Assembly (NCBI GenBank): GCA_035292625.1
Contig: DATDPS010000097.1
Span: forward strand, 1-5,244
Length of the DNA stretch: 5,244 nt
Reading direction: 5' to 3'
From: SHZL01 sp035292625
Lineage (GTDB): Bacteria > Pseudomonadota > Gammaproteobacteria > Xanthomonadales > SZUA-36
The notes below the pieces were generated by a model. The model ran no database searches. It was given only the letters and a program-made list of their open reading frames with translations, and was not told the origin of the DNA. The stretch's first letter is position 1. Each line of letters starts with the position of its first letter. Shown in pieces: positions 4,587 to 5,244 of the stretch. The position numbers and the translations under genes were made by a program.

Positions 4587-5036
4587 CTATGCCTGAATAA
4601 GCACAGTCAACTGTGTGCGTTTCAGCAATTTCTTGAAATCGGAATCGAATGTGACAAGGTGTTCGCCGAGCTGAATTACCGCTGCCGCAAGCCACGCGTC
4701 GGGAATAGCGTTAGCGCTTAGCTTCTTTTCTATGCAGAGTTGGCGCATTATTGGCCACTCCGCGCCGAGGTAAGGCATTTCAACACCCGGCACCGCAAAC
4801 AGCGCATCCAGAAATTTCACGGCATCTTCCACGGGCGTAGGATGGACGAATATCTTCGCACTGCTGACCAGTCGCAAGAAACTGGCAACAACCATGGGCA
4901 TCAGTCTCAGGGTTGCGCCATCCGCACAAGCTGCGGCGGCTGCATCCAGCCAGGCATAGGCTGTTTGGTGGTGGGGGTGATCGCTACGCGATGCCGCAAT
5001 CAATACATTGACATCAGGCGTCATTGTCAGCGGCAT
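4587..5036 (-). CDS. vapC: VapC-type PIN-domain ribonuclease toxin
   Basis: The 149-residue protein is a PIN-domain endoribonuclease of the kind paired with VapB antitoxins; such toxins cut tRNA or rRNA and halt translation when the antitoxin is lost. The N-terminal strand PDVNVLIAASRSDHPHH carries Asp8, the first Mg-binding acid. IPDAWLAAAV supplies Asp113 and VTFDSDF supplies Asp131 and Asp133. The middle MVVASFLRLV segment is as in the COG1848-like VapC group, where a glutamate found in other PIN domains is replaced, so the acidic cluster here is D8, D113, D131/D133. Size and order are complete. The start may be Met1 (5036) or Met5 (5024); both overlap the end of the upstream antitoxin gene, by 23 or 11 bases, and neither has a strong Shine-Dalgarno, which fits translational coupling. 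It converges on the ligase region. Confidence 0.88.
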   Translation of the reverse strand: MPLTMTPDVNVLIAASRSDHPHHQTAYAWLDAAAAACADGATLRLMPMVVASFLRLVSSAKIFVHPTPVEDAVKFLDALFAVPGVEMPYLGAEWPIMRQLCIEKKLSANAIPDAWLAAAVIQLGEHLVTFDSDFKKLLKRTQLTVLIQA

Positions 5037-5244
5037 CCAGCATCGCTTTGTTGCTGCATGGATTCAGGCCGACAATCATCCCGCCGCGCCCCTTGAAGAC
5101 AGGAATCTTGCGTTTGCTTGGCTTGGATGCGGGTTGGGAAGAGCGAAGGCGGAGTTGCAATCCTTCCTCGATCAATCGCGTCAGGCTGGTACGTTGCTGT
5201 GCGGCCAGTGCTTTGGCATTTGCGAGCAGGGAATCGTTTATGTC
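5014..5244 (-). CDS. vapB: VapB-type antitoxin, start off the right edge
   Basis: The minus-strand frame is open from the window edge to a TGA at 5014-5016 and gives 76 residues, too incomplete at the start to appear as a closed ORF. It begins DINDSLLANAKALAAQQ, the standard ribbon-helix-helix start of VapB antitoxins (normally preceded by a few residues such as M-x-T-T-L), followed by TSLTRLIEEGLQLRL (helix two). The C-terminal part, KIPVFKGRGGMIVGL then LDAAD, matches the toxin-binding tail of this VapB group, in which an x-P-V-F-x-G-x-GG block wraps into the VapC active site. It precedes and overlaps vapC, the usual order. VapB, alone or with VapC, normally binds its own promoter and represses it; that promoter lies outside the window. 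Confidence 0.85.
   Translation of the reverse strand, partial: DINDSLLANAKALAAQQRTSLTRLIEEGLQLRLRSSQPASKPSKRKIPVFKGRGGMIVGLNPCSNKAMLDAADNDA

Overview
The window looks like an accessory, repeat-rich stretch from a high-GC proteobacterium, most likely a gammaproteobacterium. This rests on overall composition, a fragment of the large SFF-x-x-L-x-R-x-V-x-R-V-AIAY membrane/TPR family common in environmental Gammaproteobacteria, and a REP/RAYT-style inverted repeat opening with ggggtcagagtac. The lineage call is inference, because the window holds no housekeeping gene.

Layout from left to right: a GC-rich left edge (1-101) with a possible tail of an off-window gene; a minus-strand lipoprotein gene (102-647); a divergent intergenic region with a perfect 20-bp-arm inverted repeat (686-759) and a candidate promoter; and a plus-strand AT3/WecH-type membrane O-acyltransferase (859-1872). 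Immediately after the acyltransferase stop lies a decayed C-terminal scrap of an IS91-type transposase (1873-1971). It runs into an 84-bp repeat (copy A, 1937-2020). Next come a 59-codon relic gene (2172-2351) that seems to join the first and last parts of a much larger TPR protein, a VOC/glyoxalase-fold gene (2384-2788) and a class I adenylate-forming (acyl-CoA ligase type) gene (2799-4292). These three are closely spaced on the plus strand. A hairpin and a proline-coding GC-rich stretch follow, then a second copy of the 84-bp repeat in the same orientation (copy B, 4449-4532). The right end carries a minus-strand VapBC toxin-antitoxin pair: vapC is complete and vapB runs off the right edge.

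The most notable point is the repeat pair. The copies match at 77 of 84 positions, each can fold into two small adjacent hairpins, and no difference disrupts a stem. Each ends in a string close to the origin-end (oriIS) sequence described for IS91/ISCR rolling-circle elements. Copy A also sits directly behind a transposase remnant. The simplest reading is that IS91-like elements, now nearly gone, moved or captured neighbouring genes and left their origin ends as scars. The VOC-ligase pair would then be cargo bracketed by two scars. The VOC-ligase pair is the only possible metabolic unit here; its substrate cannot be told from sequence. The acyltransferase (envelope glycan or lipid acylation), the lipoprotein (envelope) and VapBC (RNase toxin and antitoxin) have no evident link to it beyond sharing the accessory region.
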